Source: Xanthomonas hyacinthi
GTDB lineage: Bacteria; Pseudomonadota; Gammaproteobacteria; Xanthomonadales; Xanthomonadaceae
Length of the DNA stretch: 64,000 nucleotides
Direction: 5' to 3'
Assembly: GCF_009769165.1 (NCBI RefSeq)
Contig: NZ_CP043476.1
Coordinates: 1,991,001 to 2,055,000, forward strand
The notes under the pieces are model-generated. The model was not told the DNA's origin. It searched no databases and worked only from the letters and a program-made list of their open reading frames with translations. Of the stretch, positions 1 to 8,648 are shown in pieces; within the stretch, counting starts at the first letter, position 1; every line of letters begins with the position of its first letter. Made by a program: the position numbers and the translations under genes.

Positions 1-1168
1 CGTACTTGCCGACGATGCTCGGGCGCGGGCCGGCGCTGGCCGGCCAGTTGTAGAACTGCTCCTTCATCTGCCGCTCGATGAAGGCCTTCTTCTCCTCCAC
101 CACCACGATGTCGTCCAGGCCCTGCGCGAACGCGGCGATGCCGAGCGGCTCCAGCGGCCAGCTCATGCCGACCTTGTACACGCGGATGCCGATGTCGCGG
201 CAGGCGCGCGCGTCCAGGCCCAGGTACTCCAGCGCCTGCAGCACGTCCAGGTAGCTCTTGCCGGTGGTGACGATGCCCAGCCGCGCGTGCGGCGAATCCA
301 TCACCGTGCGGTCCACGCCGTTGGCGCGGGCGAAGGCCTGCGCGGCGCGCACCGCGTAGCGGTGCAGGCGCATCTCCTGGTCCAGCGGCGGATCCGGCCA
401 GCGGATGTTGAGCCCGCCCGGCGGCAGTTCGAAATTTTCCGGCAGCACGATGCGCCGCGCGAACGGATCCAGCTCCACCGAGGCCGAGGATTCCGCCGTC
501 TCGGCGATGGTCTTGAAGCCGATCCAGCATCCGGTGTAGCGGCTCATCGCCCAGCCGAGCAGGCCCAGGTCGAGGATGTCCTGCACCCCGGCCGGATTGA
601 GCACCGGCATCATCGCGCTGACGAATTCCTCTTCCGAGCCGTGCGGCAGGGTCGAACTGCGGCAGGCGTGGTCGTCGGCGGCCAGCGCCAGCACGCCGCC
701 GTGGCGCGAGGTACCGGCGGCGTTGCCGTGCTTGAACACATCGCCGCAGCGGTCCACGCCCGGGCCCTTGCCGTACCACATCGCGTACACGCCATCCACG
801 CGCGCGCCGGGGAACAGGTTGGTCTGCTGCGTGCCCCACACCATGGTCGCGCCCAGGTCCTCGTTGAGGCCGGGCTGGAACTTCACGTTGGCCGCGTCCA
901 GGTGCGTGCGTGCGCGCCACAGCTCCAGGTCGAAGCCGCCCAGCGGGCTGCCGCGGTAGCCGCTGACGAAGCCGCCGGTGTTCAGCCCGGCGGCGCGGTC
1001 GCGCAACTGCTGCATCAGCGGCAGGCGCACCAGCGCCTGCACGCCGGACAGGTAGATGCGGCCGTCGCTGCGGGTGTATTTGTCTTCCAGCGTATAGCCG
1101 GCGTCGACGCCGGCGGCCGCCGGCACGGCGAGGGAAGACGGCGGACGCGGATCGGCGATGCGGTTCAT
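1..1168 (-). CDS. Indolepyruvate ferredoxin oxidoreductase, fused subunits (N-terminal part; runs off the window)
   Basis: The minus strand is open from an ATG at 1168 to the window edge, giving the first ~389 residues. The N-terminal region reads as a thiamine-diphosphate-dependent 2-oxoacid oxidoreductase: a FVSGYRGSPLGGFD stretch near residue 65, then a segment containing GVYAMWYGKGPGVDR and a GGVLALAADDH stretch. This family decarboxylates arylpyruvates (indolepyruvate) to aryl-CoA with ferredoxin reduction; in proteobacteria the two subunits are usually fused into a protein of over 1100 residues, so roughly two thirds should lie beyond base 1. Long minus-strand conservation of family motifs is the reason for ignoring the overlapping plus-strand open frames. 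The exact substrate is inferred from the family. Confidence 0.85.
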   Translation of the reverse strand, partial: MNRIADPRPPSSLAVPAAAGVDAGYTLEDKYTRSDGRIYLSGVQALVRLPLMQQLRDRAAGLNTGGFVSGYRGSPLGGFDLELWRARTHLDAANVKFQPGLNEDLGATMVWGTQQTNLFPGARVDGVYAMWYGKGPGVDRCGDVFKHGNAAGTSRHGGVLALAADDHACRSSTLPHGSEEEFVSAMMPVLNPAGVQDILDLGLLGWAMSRYTGCWIGFKTIAETAESSASVELDPFARRIVLPENFELPPGGLNIRWPDPPLDQEMRLHRYAVRAAQAFARANGVDRTVMDSPHARLGIVTTGKSYLDVLQALEYLGLDARACRDIGIRVYKVGMSWPLEPLGIAAFAQGLDDIVVVEEKKAFIERQMKEQFYNWPASAGPRPSIVGKY

Positions 1169-1327
1169 GGCTTGCCCGGGATGGAAGGCTGGCGCGCGCG
1201 CGGCGCAGACCGTGCACGATCGGTGGATTGTATCAGCGGCATTTTTGTGAACCTGCCCCTCGCCCCCGGTGGCGGACGCGGTTAGGATGCAGTCGGGTGA
1301 GGGGACCACCTCCAGGGGTTGTCAGCA

Positions 1328-1963
1328 GTGAATGCACATACATATGCGCTGGCCGCGATGCTGGCCTGGGTGGGCGCGAGCGCGGCCGGGGCGCAAGCGG
1401 CCGTGCCGGCGCCGAAGGAGTTCTACTTCGACCAGGACCGCAGCACCACGCGCCCGGTGGTGGCGATCGCCGGCAGCGGCAATGCGCTGGTCGACCGCCT
1501 TGCCGCCGCGGTGCGGCGCGATCCGAACGCGGCCGAGGCACGCGCGCAGCTGGCGTCCATCGCCATGGCCGGCGGCCGCCGCGAACTGGGCGAAGAGCTG
1601 TACCAGGCGGTACTGCGCACGCTGACGGTCGGCGCGCAACGCCGCCAGATCGAATGGAACTACGGCTGGGACCTGCTGCGTGCCGGCGATCCGGGGCGCG
1701 CGCTGGCGCAGTGGAGCGGGCTGGTCAACGGCCGCCCGGCGGCACCGGACTGGGTGCCGCCGACGCTGGCGCTGGTGCTGTGGCGGCTGGACCGCAAGGA
1801 CGAGGCGGTGAAGTGGTATGCCGCCGCGGTGCGCACCTGGCCGGACCAGTGGGGCCCGGGCGCCGACTTCGCCAGGCTGCTGCCGGCCTGGCGCGAGGAC
1901 GAACGCGCCACCCTGTCCGAGGTGCAGGCGGCCTGGCAGGCCAGCCCGCCGGCCTGGCCCTGA
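1328..1963 (+). CDS. Secreted tetratricopeptide-repeat protein of unknown function
   Basis: A ~211-residue protein with an N-terminal hydrophobic signal (ALAAMLAWVGASAAGAQA) and TPR-like helical repeats over residues ~45-150 (pattern DPNAAEARAQLA...). I chose the GTG at 1328, because an AGGGG sequence lies about 9 bases upstream; an in-frame TTG at 1319 is possible. It is transcribed away from the oxidoreductase gene, so the short divergent gap 1169-1327 should hold both promoters. No enzymatic motif is visible; a periplasmic scaffold role is only a guess from the repeats. Confidence 0.7.
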   Translation: MNAHTYALAAMLAWVGASAAGAQAAVPAPKEFYFDQDRSTTRPVVAIAGSGNALVDRLAAAVRRDPNAAEARAQLASIAMAGGRRELGEELYQAVLRTLTVGAQRRQIEWNYGWDLLRAGDPGRALAQWSGLVNGRPAAPDWVPPTLALVLWRLDRKDEAVKWYAAAVRTWPDQWGPGADFARLLPAWREDERATLSEVQAAWQASPPAWP

Positions 1964-2112
1964 GGCGCGCTTGCCCTCGCGCCACGGCCAGGATCGCGCC
2001 ATCGCGCGCGATGGCGCGAGGCGCCGAGCGATCCACCACTGCGCTTGTCGCCGCGGATGGCCGAGGGATGGCCGAGGCACCCGCGGCGGCTAGCGATGGC
2101 TCGGCTGGACGC

Positions 2113-2142
2113 TGTAGGAGGGGCTTCAGCCCCGATGCTTTT
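2113..2142. repeat. Dispersed GGCTTCAGCC-type intergenic repeat
   Basis: GTAGGAGGGGCTTCAGCCCCGATGC contains the short palindrome GGGGCTTCAGCCCC. The same unit recurs around 14266-14400, 22587-22650, 52405-52560, 56605-56695, inside glyS at 57167-57221, and near 63950. It is the common xanthomonad intergenic repeat; the rest of the 1964-2170 gap shows nothing else. Confidence 0.7.
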
Positions 2143-2174
2143 CGACGTCGTCAAGATCTAGATCTATTGCTTCG

Positions 2175-2303
2175 TTGCCGACGACGATCACCGCCGCCGC
2201 GCCGGCGATCTCGCACCGGGCGGCGGCGCTGGTCGGCTACGGCAGCCTGCTGTCGCTGGCCACCCTGCCGGCCTGGGCGTGGCGGCTGGGGGCGCTGGGG
2301 TAG
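2175..2303 (+). pseudogene. Possible 3' remnant of an AEC-family transporter gene
   Basis: The plus-strand frame ending at TAG 2301-2303 reads ...ALVGYGSLLSLATLPAWAW..., resembling the last transmembrane helix of auxin-efflux-carrier (AEC) family permeases. No start or upstream helices remain; the frame is not convincing before about 2175. It overlaps the 3' end of the opposite-strand peptidase gene, which suggests that the peptidase gene entered by a recombination that removed most of a transporter gene. The assignment rests on about 22 residues and is tentative. Confidence 0.3.
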
Positions 2304-4162
2304 CCGAATCGAAGGCGTGCTGCGCGCGCTGTACGCAGTTGCGCGACCTTCGAGTCGAAAATGCGAACGTCATCGTTAACCAGCTGGACCCAATCGAGCT
2401 TCTCGCCGAGCAATTCCTCGATCATGGAGCCAGGTTCAGCCTCAAAGCCTCGTCCTAGGAGCGTGGCGTAGCGTTGGCGGAATCCGGCGTCATTCTCTTG
2501 GCTGAGGGCATACAGCTTGACCGCAATCAGCCCGGCATAGAGGTAGTTGGCGAGGTAGAGTGGATCCTGATAGAAGAGCCGCTTGCTCTCCCAGGTACCA
2601 GCAAGCTCTGGATGCTGGCGTGGCCAAAGCTCGTAGTTGCACAGGATCGAGCGGGTAAGTTCATCCAGCTCGGAGGATGAACCGATTTTGCCATCTAGAA
2701 CGCCGCGATAGATCGCATCTTCAAGTTGCGCTTCCTCCGCCGATGTAAACAACTGCAGCGCCAAGTCGTCCACCAGGCTTCTGAGGTAATACTCCTGCCG
2801 GTCCGGGTCCTTCGCCTCCCGGACGAGCTGCTCGCGGAAGAGCAATTCATCCAGGATGGCGAAGGCCTCCATCAACCAAGGCGCACCGTTCCGATTCAAA
2901 GGAGAAGTCCCTTGTGCGTTCATAAGTTGCCCATGCACGGCATGCGCGGCTTCATGCACGACTTCGACGTCGCTTTCCAAGTCGGGACGACGGTAGCCGA
3001 CAAACAGGACCGAGGAAACGCCGGGTGCCGTGATGGAGAAGGCATCCATTGCCCTTGCACCCTGACGAGTGGAAAAATCCATCCGATGACCGTTTGGATC
3101 GAGGACTGCTGCGATCTCCGCGGAGTGCGTTGCGCCCAGCCTGCGAGTAGCGCGACGCGCAATCTGTTGTAGTTGGGATAGGGAAAGGAGATGCGATTGC
3201 TGGCCGCCTTCCGATGCAGCCACGTCCCAAGGAGGCACGGTTTCCCGCTGATCGGCGCTGTCGGCTGCACCCAGCAGTGCCTGATACGCCTTCAATGATC
3301 GAGAGTGGTGTTGCATGGACAGGATCGTGGCGCTCACCTCCGGCACAGTCAGCCCCATGGCGGAATACGCGGCATCGGCAGCATTCGGATAGCCTTGTGC
3401 GATGGCTCTGCCATTCTTGACCTCGGTAATGCCGAGCAGGATATTCGCCAGTATCTGCTTGCTGGATTGGAGTCCCGACCAGTAGCTGTTCCATGCCGCT
3501 TGGCGGATAGATGCATCGGGAAGCGCCATCAGGGTCTTGTAGTCGAAGAACGCATTGAGCGATTGGGTATTCGCCTGGATAGTCGCGAAGTCGGCAGCGC
3601 GGAGGGTCAGGCCGTAGAGACGCTCGAAGCGCTCCAAAGCGCGTGCCGACGATTCAGCCAGGGCATCGCTGCCTTGAGCGAAACTATGCGCCTGGTCGCG
3701 CTTGGCCTTCAGACGAAGATAGGCGTAGGGCTTCGTCCAGGACGCCGTTGGGGAGCTGCTCAAGAGCGCTTTCTTTGCACCGGCCGATGCCTCGGAACAA
3801 AGCTTCTCTATGTTTTCCAAGGCTTCCCGCGCCGATGTATTGTCGCCATCGCGGGAGCTGATGAGCTCGTAATACGCGTAGTGCTTCAAGCAGGCGCCAA
3901 AAATGCTTTCAAACGCAGAGAATGTTTCATGCGCGGTTGCCGAGCGATCGGCCTGAGATCGGACCCGAGTAAGTCGTGTCTCAAGTCCGCCGCGCGAGGC
4001 GAGCTCGTCGGCAGACGATGGAAAGAACTGCGACTCATCAGCAGACCGAGATTCGGTCGATGGCGGCAATGACTCGGCGGACGCGGCAGATCCGAGGCTC
4101 GCGCTAAAGCAAAGTGCGGCTAACCAACGTCTGAAAAGCCGTACCGAAAATTTTTCGGCCAT
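2237..4162 (-). CDS. Secreted M3-family (oligoendopeptidase F-like) zinc metallopeptidase
   Basis: 641 residues beginning with a basic/hydrophobic signal sequence (FRRWLAALCFSASLGSAASA), so probably periplasmic or exported. The zinc-binding motif HEAAH is at residues 403-407 and a downstream LMEAF supplies the third ligand (Glu432), the arrangement of M3 (thimet/oligoendopeptidase F) peptidases, which cleave short peptides inside a helical shell; length also fits. Start at ATG 4162, with GGGTGA about 9 bases upstream. Base composition is visibly less GC-rich than the neighbours, and the gene is bracketed by a transposase remnant (upstream) and a transporter remnant (under its 3' end), suggesting acquisition. 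The last ~25 residues are low-complexity basic and may derive from the junction rather than from the original protein. Confidence 0.75.
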   Translation of the reverse strand: MAEKFSVRLFRRWLAALCFSASLGSAASAESLPPSTESRSADESQFFPSSADELASRGGLETRLTRVRSQADRSATAHETFSAFESIFGACLKHYAYYELISSRDGDNTSAREALENIEKLCSEASAGAKKALLSSSPTASWTKPYAYLRLKAKRDQAHSFAQGSDALAESSARALERFERLYGLTLRAADFATIQANTQSLNAFFDYKTLMALPDASIRQAAWNSYWSGLQSSKQILANILLGITEVKNGRAIAQGYPNAADAAYSAMGLTVPEVSATILSMQHHSRSLKAYQALLGAADSADQRETVPPWDVAASEGGQQSHLLSLSQLQQIARRATRRLGATHSAEIAAVLDPNGHRMDFSTRQGARAMDAFSITAPGVSSVLFVGYRRPDLESDVEVVHEAAHAVHGQLMNAQGTSPLNRNGAPWLMEAFAILDELLFREQLVREAKDPDRQEYYLRSLVDDLALQLFTSAEEAQLEDAIYRGVLDGKIGSSSELDELTRSILCNYELWPRQHPELAGTWESKRLFYQDPLYLANYLYAGLIAVKLYALSQENDAGFRQRYATLLGRGFEAEPGSMIEELLGEKLDWVQLVNDDVRIFDSKVAQLRTARAARLRFGYPSAPSRHAQAGRVASDSRLP

Positions 4163-4254
4163 CTGATTTCACCCATCTGCAAGGCACGCCAGAGCTTACC
4201 TAAAACAGGCTGCCGAAATGCCTTTCCTGCCGTAGCGTGACGTCATCCAATTCC

Positions 4255-4497
4255 ATGCGTGGCGCAGACGTCTTCAGCGAGCAGTTGTTCACGGTCGAGC
4301 GACTGCCGGAATTCATCCCTGCAAGCCATCCGTTGCGCCCGGTACGCGAGAGGGTCGACGAGGCGCTGCGGCGCCTGGACGGACTGTTCGAGCAAGGCGC
4401 GCCACGGCTGTCGCGGCGTCCGGGGCGGGGTCGCCGACAGGTGGCCGAGAACCTGTGCCACCAAGACTGCACTGCGCAACGTCCAAACCAGGCATGA
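4255..4497 (+). pseudogene. IS5/IS1182-like transposase, N-terminal remnant
   Basis: From ATG 4255 the frame begins MRGADVFSEQLFTVERLPEF and continues IPASHPLRPVRERVDEALRRLD, the typical N-terminus of transposases annotated as IS5-family in proteobacteria. Homology stops after ~50 residues and the frame ends at 4497 with no DDE catalytic region. No terminal inverted repeats could be assigned. The rest of the gap up to the Ax21 gene (4500-4789) shows no other recognisable gene. Confidence 0.6.
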
Positions 4498-4789
4498 GCC
4501 TGCGACCTCCCCCCGGTTGCGGCCAGCGGCGCAAGGTCCATCCAGCTCGCTGGGGACGAACACCCTCGTTTGCCGCCCCCGCGAACCCCATGGTTCGTCC
4601 ACTACCTGCCCAACGATGGGGTTCTCCCCACACTGCACCCCAAAAGTTCCTGAACACGGCGTCTAAATTTATATACCGGTCAGTTTGAAATTCAGGGCAA
4701 GTTCGGGTCGCTAACGGATAATTTACATCTCGGCAGCGAACGGCCCACGCCTCAGCGCCGACTAAACCAATAACAAGGGTATCCCGATC

Positions 4790-5362
4790 ATGAAGACTTC
4801 TCTGCTCGCTCTCGGCCTCCTGGCCGCTCTGCCGTTCGCTGCCTCCGCGGCCGAAGGCCTGTCCTACAACTACGTCGAAGGCGGTTACATCAAGACCGAC
4901 GCCAGCGGCGGCGACGCGGATGGTTGGGCCGTCAAGGGTTCCTACGCGATCAACCCGAACTTCAGCGTGTTCGGCGACTTCAGCCGCCAGAAGACCGACC
5001 TGGGCGACGTCGATGTCGACCAGTGGCGCATCGGCGCCGGCTACAACCACGAGATCTCGACCAGCACCGACCTGGTGACCCGCGTGGCCTATAACCGCTT
5101 CGACCCGGAAGACGGCACCAAGTTCAACGGCTACAGCGCCGAAGTCGGCATCCGCACCGCGTTCAACCCGTACTTCGAGGTGTATGCGCTGGGCGGCTAC
5201 GAGGACTACACCAAGAAGGACGGCATCAACCCGGACGGCGAGTTCTACGGCCGCCTCGGCGCCCAGGCCAAGCTCAACCAGAACTGGGGCCTGAGCGCGG
5301 ACCTGAAGATGAACCGCGACGGCGACAAGGAATGGTTCGTCGGCCCGCGTTTCAGCTGGTAA
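4790..5362 (+). CDS. ax21: Ax21-family outer-membrane beta-barrel protein
   Basis: 190 residues: a signal peptide cleaved after FAASA, then repeated amphipathic strands (GLSYNYVEGGYIKTD, WAVKGSYAINPNFSVFGDFS, and so on) ending in an aromatic residue (GPRFSW), the usual signature for barrel assembly. The N-terminus and the xxxDQWRIGAGYN region match the Xanthomonas/Stenotrophomonas Ax21 family. Ax21 was once proposed as a quorum signal and the XA21 ligand; that interpretation was withdrawn, and the protein is now regarded as an abundant outer-membrane/outer-membrane-vesicle protein. A rho-independent terminator follows directly. Confidence 0.88.
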   Translation: MKTSLLALGLLAALPFAASAAEGLSYNYVEGGYIKTDASGGDADGWAVKGSYAINPNFSVFGDFSRQKTDLGDVDVDQWRIGAGYNHEISTSTDLVTRVAYNRFDPEDGTKFNGYSAEVGIRTAFNPYFEVYALGGYEDYTKKDGINPDGEFYGRLGAQAKLNQNWGLSADLKMNRDGDKEWFVGPRFSW

Positions 5363-5415
5363 GCGGCACCGCGTAGCACTGCGCGCCGCGTCTCTCTCTC
5401 GCTGCGCGCGGTTCG

Positions 5416-5444
5416 AAGCCCGGTCCCAGGACCGGGCTTTTTTT
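5416..5444 (+). terminator. Rho-independent terminator after ax21
   Basis: GCCCGGTCC / GGACCGGGC forms a 9-bp perfect stem with a 2-base loop, followed by seven T residues. It lies about 55 bases after the ax21 stop. Confidence 0.9.
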
Positions 5445-5481
5445 GCGCGCCCCCCTCCCCGGCGCGAACGGCTGCAGACAC

Positions 5482-5510
5482 AAAAAAGCCCGGCCGGAGC
5501 CGGGCTTTTT
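5482..5510 (-). terminator. Bidirectional terminator after gpsA
   Basis: AAAAAAGCCCGG...CCGGGCTTTTT forms a GC-rich stem with A residues on one side and T residues on the other, so it can act in both directions. It sits ~20 bases beyond the gpsA stop codon on the minus strand and backs up the ax21 terminator on the plus strand. Confidence 0.8.
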
Positions 5511-5528
5511 CGCTGCCACCGCAAACGA

Positions 5529-6554
5529 TCAGCTGAACAGCGTGGTCGGATACTCGGGCTTGCGCTCGCGGGCCAGCAATTGCTGCAGGCCCACCGCCGG
5601 GGTCAGCTCGCCATGCAGCACCGCGCGCACCGCGTTGGAGATCGGCAGGTCGATGCCATGGCGTTCGGCCTGGCGCATCACCTCGTCGGCGGTCTGCACC
5701 GACTCGACCACCTGGCCGATCGCGCGGACCGCGTCCTGCAGGGTCTGCCCGCGGCCCAGGGCCAGGCCCAGGCGCCGGTTGCGCGACAGGTCGCCGGTGC
5801 AGGTCAGCACCAGATCGCCGAGTCCGGCCAGGCCCATCAGCGTTTCCGGCTTGCCCCCGATCGCTGCGGCCAGCCGCAGCATTTCGTTGAGCCCGCGGGT
5901 GATCAGGCCGGCGCGGGCGTTCAAGCCCAGCGCCATGCCGTCGGCCACGCCGGTGGCCACCGCCAGCACGTTCTTCATCGCCCCGCCCAGCTCCGCACCG
6001 ACCATGTCGTCGCCGGTATAGGCGCGGAAGGTGGGACCGTGCATCGCGTCGGCGACCTGCTGCGCGAACGCGGCATCGCCGTGCACGGTCACCGCGGTCG
6101 GCAGGTCCAGCGCCACTTCCTTGGCGAACGACGGCCCGGTCACCACCGCCAGCGGCACGTCCTCGCCCAGGATCTGCTGCGCCACTTCGTGCAGGAAGCG
6201 TCCGGACCCCGGCTCGAAGCCCTTGGTCGCCCAGGCCACGCCGGCCTGCGGCGGGCGCAGCGGCGCCAGCTGGTGCAAGGTTTCGGTGAAGGCGTGCGAC
6301 GGCACCACCACCAGGATCCAGTCGGCGCCGTGCACGGCCGCCGCCAGGTCGGTGGTGGCCTCCAGCGCCGCCGGCAGCGCAATGTCCGGCAGGTAGCGCG
6401 GGTTCTCGTGGCGCTGCCCGATCGCCTCGGCGACGGCGGCATCGCGTCCCCACAGCACGGTCGGAAAACCGTGCCGGGCGACGAGCGCGGCCAGGGCGGT
6501 GCCCCAGGAGCCGGCGCCGAGGACGGCGATCTTCTTCGCAGGGTTATCGCGCAT
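5529..6554 (-). CDS. gpsA: Glycerol-3-phosphate dehydrogenase [NAD(P)+]
   Basis: 341 residues. The N-terminal Rossmann motif GAGSWGTAL (residues ~14-22) binds NAD(P)[11 protein letters not shown] contains the family lysine region, and the C-terminal helical domain ([26 protein letters not shown]) is typical. The enzyme reduces dihydroxyacetone phosphate to sn-glycerol 3-phosphate in the cytosol, the entry point to phospholipid synthesis. It lies 18 bases downstream of secB on the same strand, the secB-gpsA order common in gammaproteobacteria, and is probably cotranscribed. Confidence 0.97.
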   Translation of the reverse strand: MRDNPAKKIAVLGAGSWGTALAALVARHGFPTVLWGRDAAVAEAIGQRHENPRYLPDIALPAALEATTDLAAAVHGADWILVVVPSHAFTETLHQLAPLRPPQAGVAWATKGFEPGSGRFLHEVAQQILGEDVPLAVVTGPSFAKEVALDLPTAVTVHGDAAFAQQVADAMHGPTFRAYTGDDMVGAELGGAMKNVLAVATGVADGMALGLNARAGLITRGLNEMLRLAAAIGGKPETLMGLAGLGDLVLTCTGDLSRNRRLGLALGRGQTLQDAVRAIGQVVESVQTADEVMRQAERHGIDLPISNAVRAVLHGELTPAVGLQQLLARERKPEYPTTLFS

Positions 6555-6572
6555 GTGGAACGGCGGACGCGC

Positions 6573-7091
6573 TCAGGCGTTGCCGGCCGGCTCCGAGTCG
6601 GCCAGCGACTGGGTCTCGTCCTGCTGCGCGCGCTGGCGCAGGGTCTCGGCGTACAGCGCTTCGAAGTTGATCGGCTGCAGGAAGAACGGCGGGAAGCCGC
6701 CGGCCTGGATCAGGTCGCTGACCAGCGCGCGCACGTACGGGAACAGGATGTTCGGGCACTGCGTGCCGAGCAGCACGTCCACCGCCTGCGGGTCCAGGCC
6801 GACCAGGCCGAACACGCCGGCCTGCTGCACTTCGGCCACGTACGCGGTCTTGCCGGCGGCGGTGCAGGTCAGGGTCACCGCGAGCACCACTTCGAAGGCC
6901 TGCTCGTTCAGGCGCTGCACGCGCTGGTTGAGGTTGAGCTGCAGCTCCGGCTGCACGTTGTCGTTGAACACCGCCGGCGCGTTGGGCGACTCGAAGGACA
7001 CGTCCTTGACGTAGATCTTCTCGATGGTGAAAGCGGGGCCAGCCGCGGTTTCGGCCGGCGCCGTGGCGCCGTTGTTGGTGACGTCGGACAT
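6573..7091 (-). CDS. secB: Protein-export chaperone SecB
   Basis: 172 residues from ATG 7091 (MSDVTNN...), with GGAG about 8 bases upstream deciding this start over a longer in-frame option at 7121. The conserved SecB core is evident: [19 protein letters not shown], a strand-rich middle section, and the C-terminal [22 protein letters not shown] segment. SecB is a homotetrameric cytosolic chaperone that holds preproteins unfolded and delivers them to SecA. It leads the secB-gpsA pair. Confidence 0.97.
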   Translation of the reverse strand: MSDVTNNGATAPAETAAGPAFTIEKIYVKDVSFESPNAPAVFNDNVQPELQLNLNQRVQRLNEQAFEVVLAVTLTCTAAGKTAYVAEVQQAGVFGLVGLDPQAVDVLLGTQCPNILFPYVRALVSDLIQAGGFPPFFLQPINFEALYAETLRQRAQQDETQSLADSEPAGNA

Positions 7092-7190
7092 TCTCTTGAC
7101 TCCGGTGGATTCAGCTAACAAAAAGGATCGGGATTATCACATCACATCACATGCCGGCCGCGGCGCTCGGCGCCCGGCCGGGAAGCGCGC

Positions 7191-7625
7191 TCAGCGGCCC
7201 TTGACCAGCGGCAGATCGGCCTGCTGCCAGGCGGCGATGCCGCCGTCGAGCACGGATACCTGCTCGAAGCCGGCCTTCTTCAACTGCTTGGCGGCGGCAT
7301 CGGCGGTGCTGCCGGTGCGGCACACCAGCACCACCGGCGCGGCCTTGGCGTTGGCCACCAGCTTGTGCTCGGGGCCGAACTGGCTCGGCGTGGCGTTGCG
7401 GCTGCCGGCGATATGGCCCTTCTCGAAATCGGCCGCGGCCGACAGGTCGACCAGCACCGCGTTGCCGGCATTGATCAGGCGGGTCAGTTCGGCCGGACGC
7501 AGGGTCTTGAAGCCGCGGAACAGGCGCGCGATTTCGGTGACGATCAGGGCGATGGTCAGGCCAACCAGGGCCAGGGCCAGCATCGGGTTGCGGCCGGCGA
7601 AGGCCAGCAGTTCTTCGAAGTTCAC
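7191..7625 (-). CDS. Membrane-anchored rhodanese-like protein
   Basis: 144 residues from GTG 7625. An N-terminal transmembrane helix (PMLALALVGLTIALIVTEIA, residues 14-33) is followed by one rhodanese domain with the active-site loop CRTGST (catalytic Cys in VVLVCRTGSTA) and the DGGIAAW end motif. Single-domain rhodaneses transfer sulfane sulfur. The rhodanese-secB-gpsA neighbourhood is common in gammaproteobacteria, often with the glutaredoxin gene grxC in between; no grxC is present in the ~100-base gap here. The start has no clear Shine-Dalgarno sequence, but an ATG start would lose the membrane anchor. Confidence 0.85.
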   Translation of the reverse strand: MNFEELLAFAGRNPMLALALVGLTIALIVTEIARLFRGFKTLRPAELTRLINAGNAVLVDLSAAADFEKGHIAGSRNATPSQFGPEHKLVANAKAAPVVLVCRTGSTADAAAKQLKKAGFEQVSVLDGGIAAWQQADLPLVKGR

Positions 7626-7678
7626 AGGAATGGGGGGCTGGAAGCGGGCGCCGATTGTCGCACAGCTGGCCGGCGGCG

Positions 7679-8098
7679 CTACTGGCCGTTCCACACGTCC
7701 GGCAGCCCGTCCAGCAGCCACCAGGTCCTGGCCTGCGCATCCCAGCGCCAGCGCTCGCGGTAGCGCACGATGCGCTCGGCCTGGGTATTGCGGTTGATCA
7801 CGCCCAGCTCGATGTCGCGCACCGCGTCGCCGTCCAGCGCGCCGACCCGCCCGACCTTGTAGGAGGACACCTGCACCTGGCGATAGCGCTCCAGCTCCAG
7901 GTCGGTCAGCGGATGCGCCTGCCGGTAGGCCGGGTCCACCGCTGCCCAGGCCGACTCGAACTCGCTCCAGCGCATCGCCGCGCCGTAGGCGGTCTGCAGA
8001 TCGTCGAGTTTGTTCTGCTGGCTGCGGCTGCCGGCCAGCGCGGTGCCGGCGAAACCCAGCACCAGCAGCAGCGCCAGAGCGCGGAACATCGAGGGCAT
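7679..8098 (-). CDS. Conserved secreted hypothetical protein
   Basis: 139 residues from ATG 8098 with a signal peptide (MFRALALLLVLGFAGTALA). The mature part has DDLQTAYGAAMRWSEFESAW near its start and an RYRERWRWDAQARTWWL segment near its end, resembling the small single-domain periplasmic proteins conserved among xanthomonads. No catalytic motif is visible and I do not recognise a characterised family. A second in-frame ATG at 8089 would also leave a signal peptide. Same strand as the rhodanese gene. Confidence 0.65.
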   Translation of the reverse strand: MPSMFRALALLLVLGFAGTALAGSRSQQNKLDDLQTAYGAAMRWSEFESAWAAVDPAYRQAHPLTDLELERYRQVQVSSYKVGRVGALDGDAVRDIELGVINRNTQAERIVRYRERWRWDAQARTWWLLDGLPDVWNGQ

Positions 8099-8135
8099 GG
8101 CGGGTTTCCGGGTAGGCGCGAGCGGTGCGCGCATC

Positions 8136-8606
8136 CTACCCTTTCGCGATGGCGACGAAACGCCCGCTCAGCGTCGCCGCCGCGGCGGCAGCGGCCGGCC
8201 CGACCTGGGCCTGGATGCCGATCCGGGCGCGGCCGCGCTGGCGGAAGGTCTGCACGAAGCTGCCCCAGTCGGCATCCGCATCGGCGCTGGCCTGCGCATG
8301 CAGGTCGGCGTACAGCGGTGCCAGGTAGCGCACCTGGGTGTCGGCGACGTAGACGTCGGCCTGCAGGCCGGCGCGGTGCAGTTCGCAATTGACCAGCGCC
8401 CAGCCGGCCAGGGTCATCACCGAGCCGAGGCTGCCGCCGAAGGCATTGCCCTTGTCGTTGAGGTTGGCCGCCAGCGGCGCGACCAGGTGCAGGCGCTGCG
8501 CGGCGTAGCCCTGCAGCGCGACCTGCAGCGCCGCCACCGGCGGCATCGCCTCGAACTGCCGCTGCAGCTGCTGCAGGAACGCATCGAAAGGAAGATCCGC
8601 GGCCAT
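8136..8606 (-). CDS. Hotdog-fold thioesterase (YiiD C-terminal domain-like)
   Basis: 156 residues from ATG 8606. The central stretch NLNDKGNAFGGSLGSVMTLAGWALV corresponds to the substrate-binding helix region of hotdog-fold thioesterases of the YiiD_C type, followed by alternating strands (VYVADTQVRYLAPL). A role in acyl-CoA hydrolysis is inferred from the fold; the substrate is unknown. It is divergent from hemD, with only ~40 bases between the starts. Confidence 0.65.
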   Translation of the reverse strand: MAADLPFDAFLQQLQRQFEAMPPVAALQVALQGYAAQRLHLVAPLAANLNDKGNAFGGSLGSVMTLAGWALVNCELHRAGLQADVYVADTQVRYLAPLYADLHAQASADADADWGSFVQTFRQRGRARIGIQAQVGPAAAAAAATLSGRFVAIAKG

Positions 8607-8613
8607 GGTGCGA

Positions 8614-8641
8614 TTGTGCTGCCGGTGGGGGCTCGCATAAT
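8614..8641 (+). promoter_or_regulatory. Candidate sigma-70 promoter for hemD
   Basis: TTGTGC (8614-8619), 16 bases, then CATAAT (8636-8641). Initiation would fall almost on the hemD ATG at 8649, implying a leaderless or very short-leader transcript. Weak -35; low confidence. Confidence 0.3.
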
Positions 8642-8648
8642 GCCTGGC

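Noticed and set aside
4500..4789. Further transposase sequence or RNA gene before ax21
   Set aside because: No homology or stable structured RNA pattern could be supported; only a possible GATAAT -10 element near 4717 was seen, without a matching -35.
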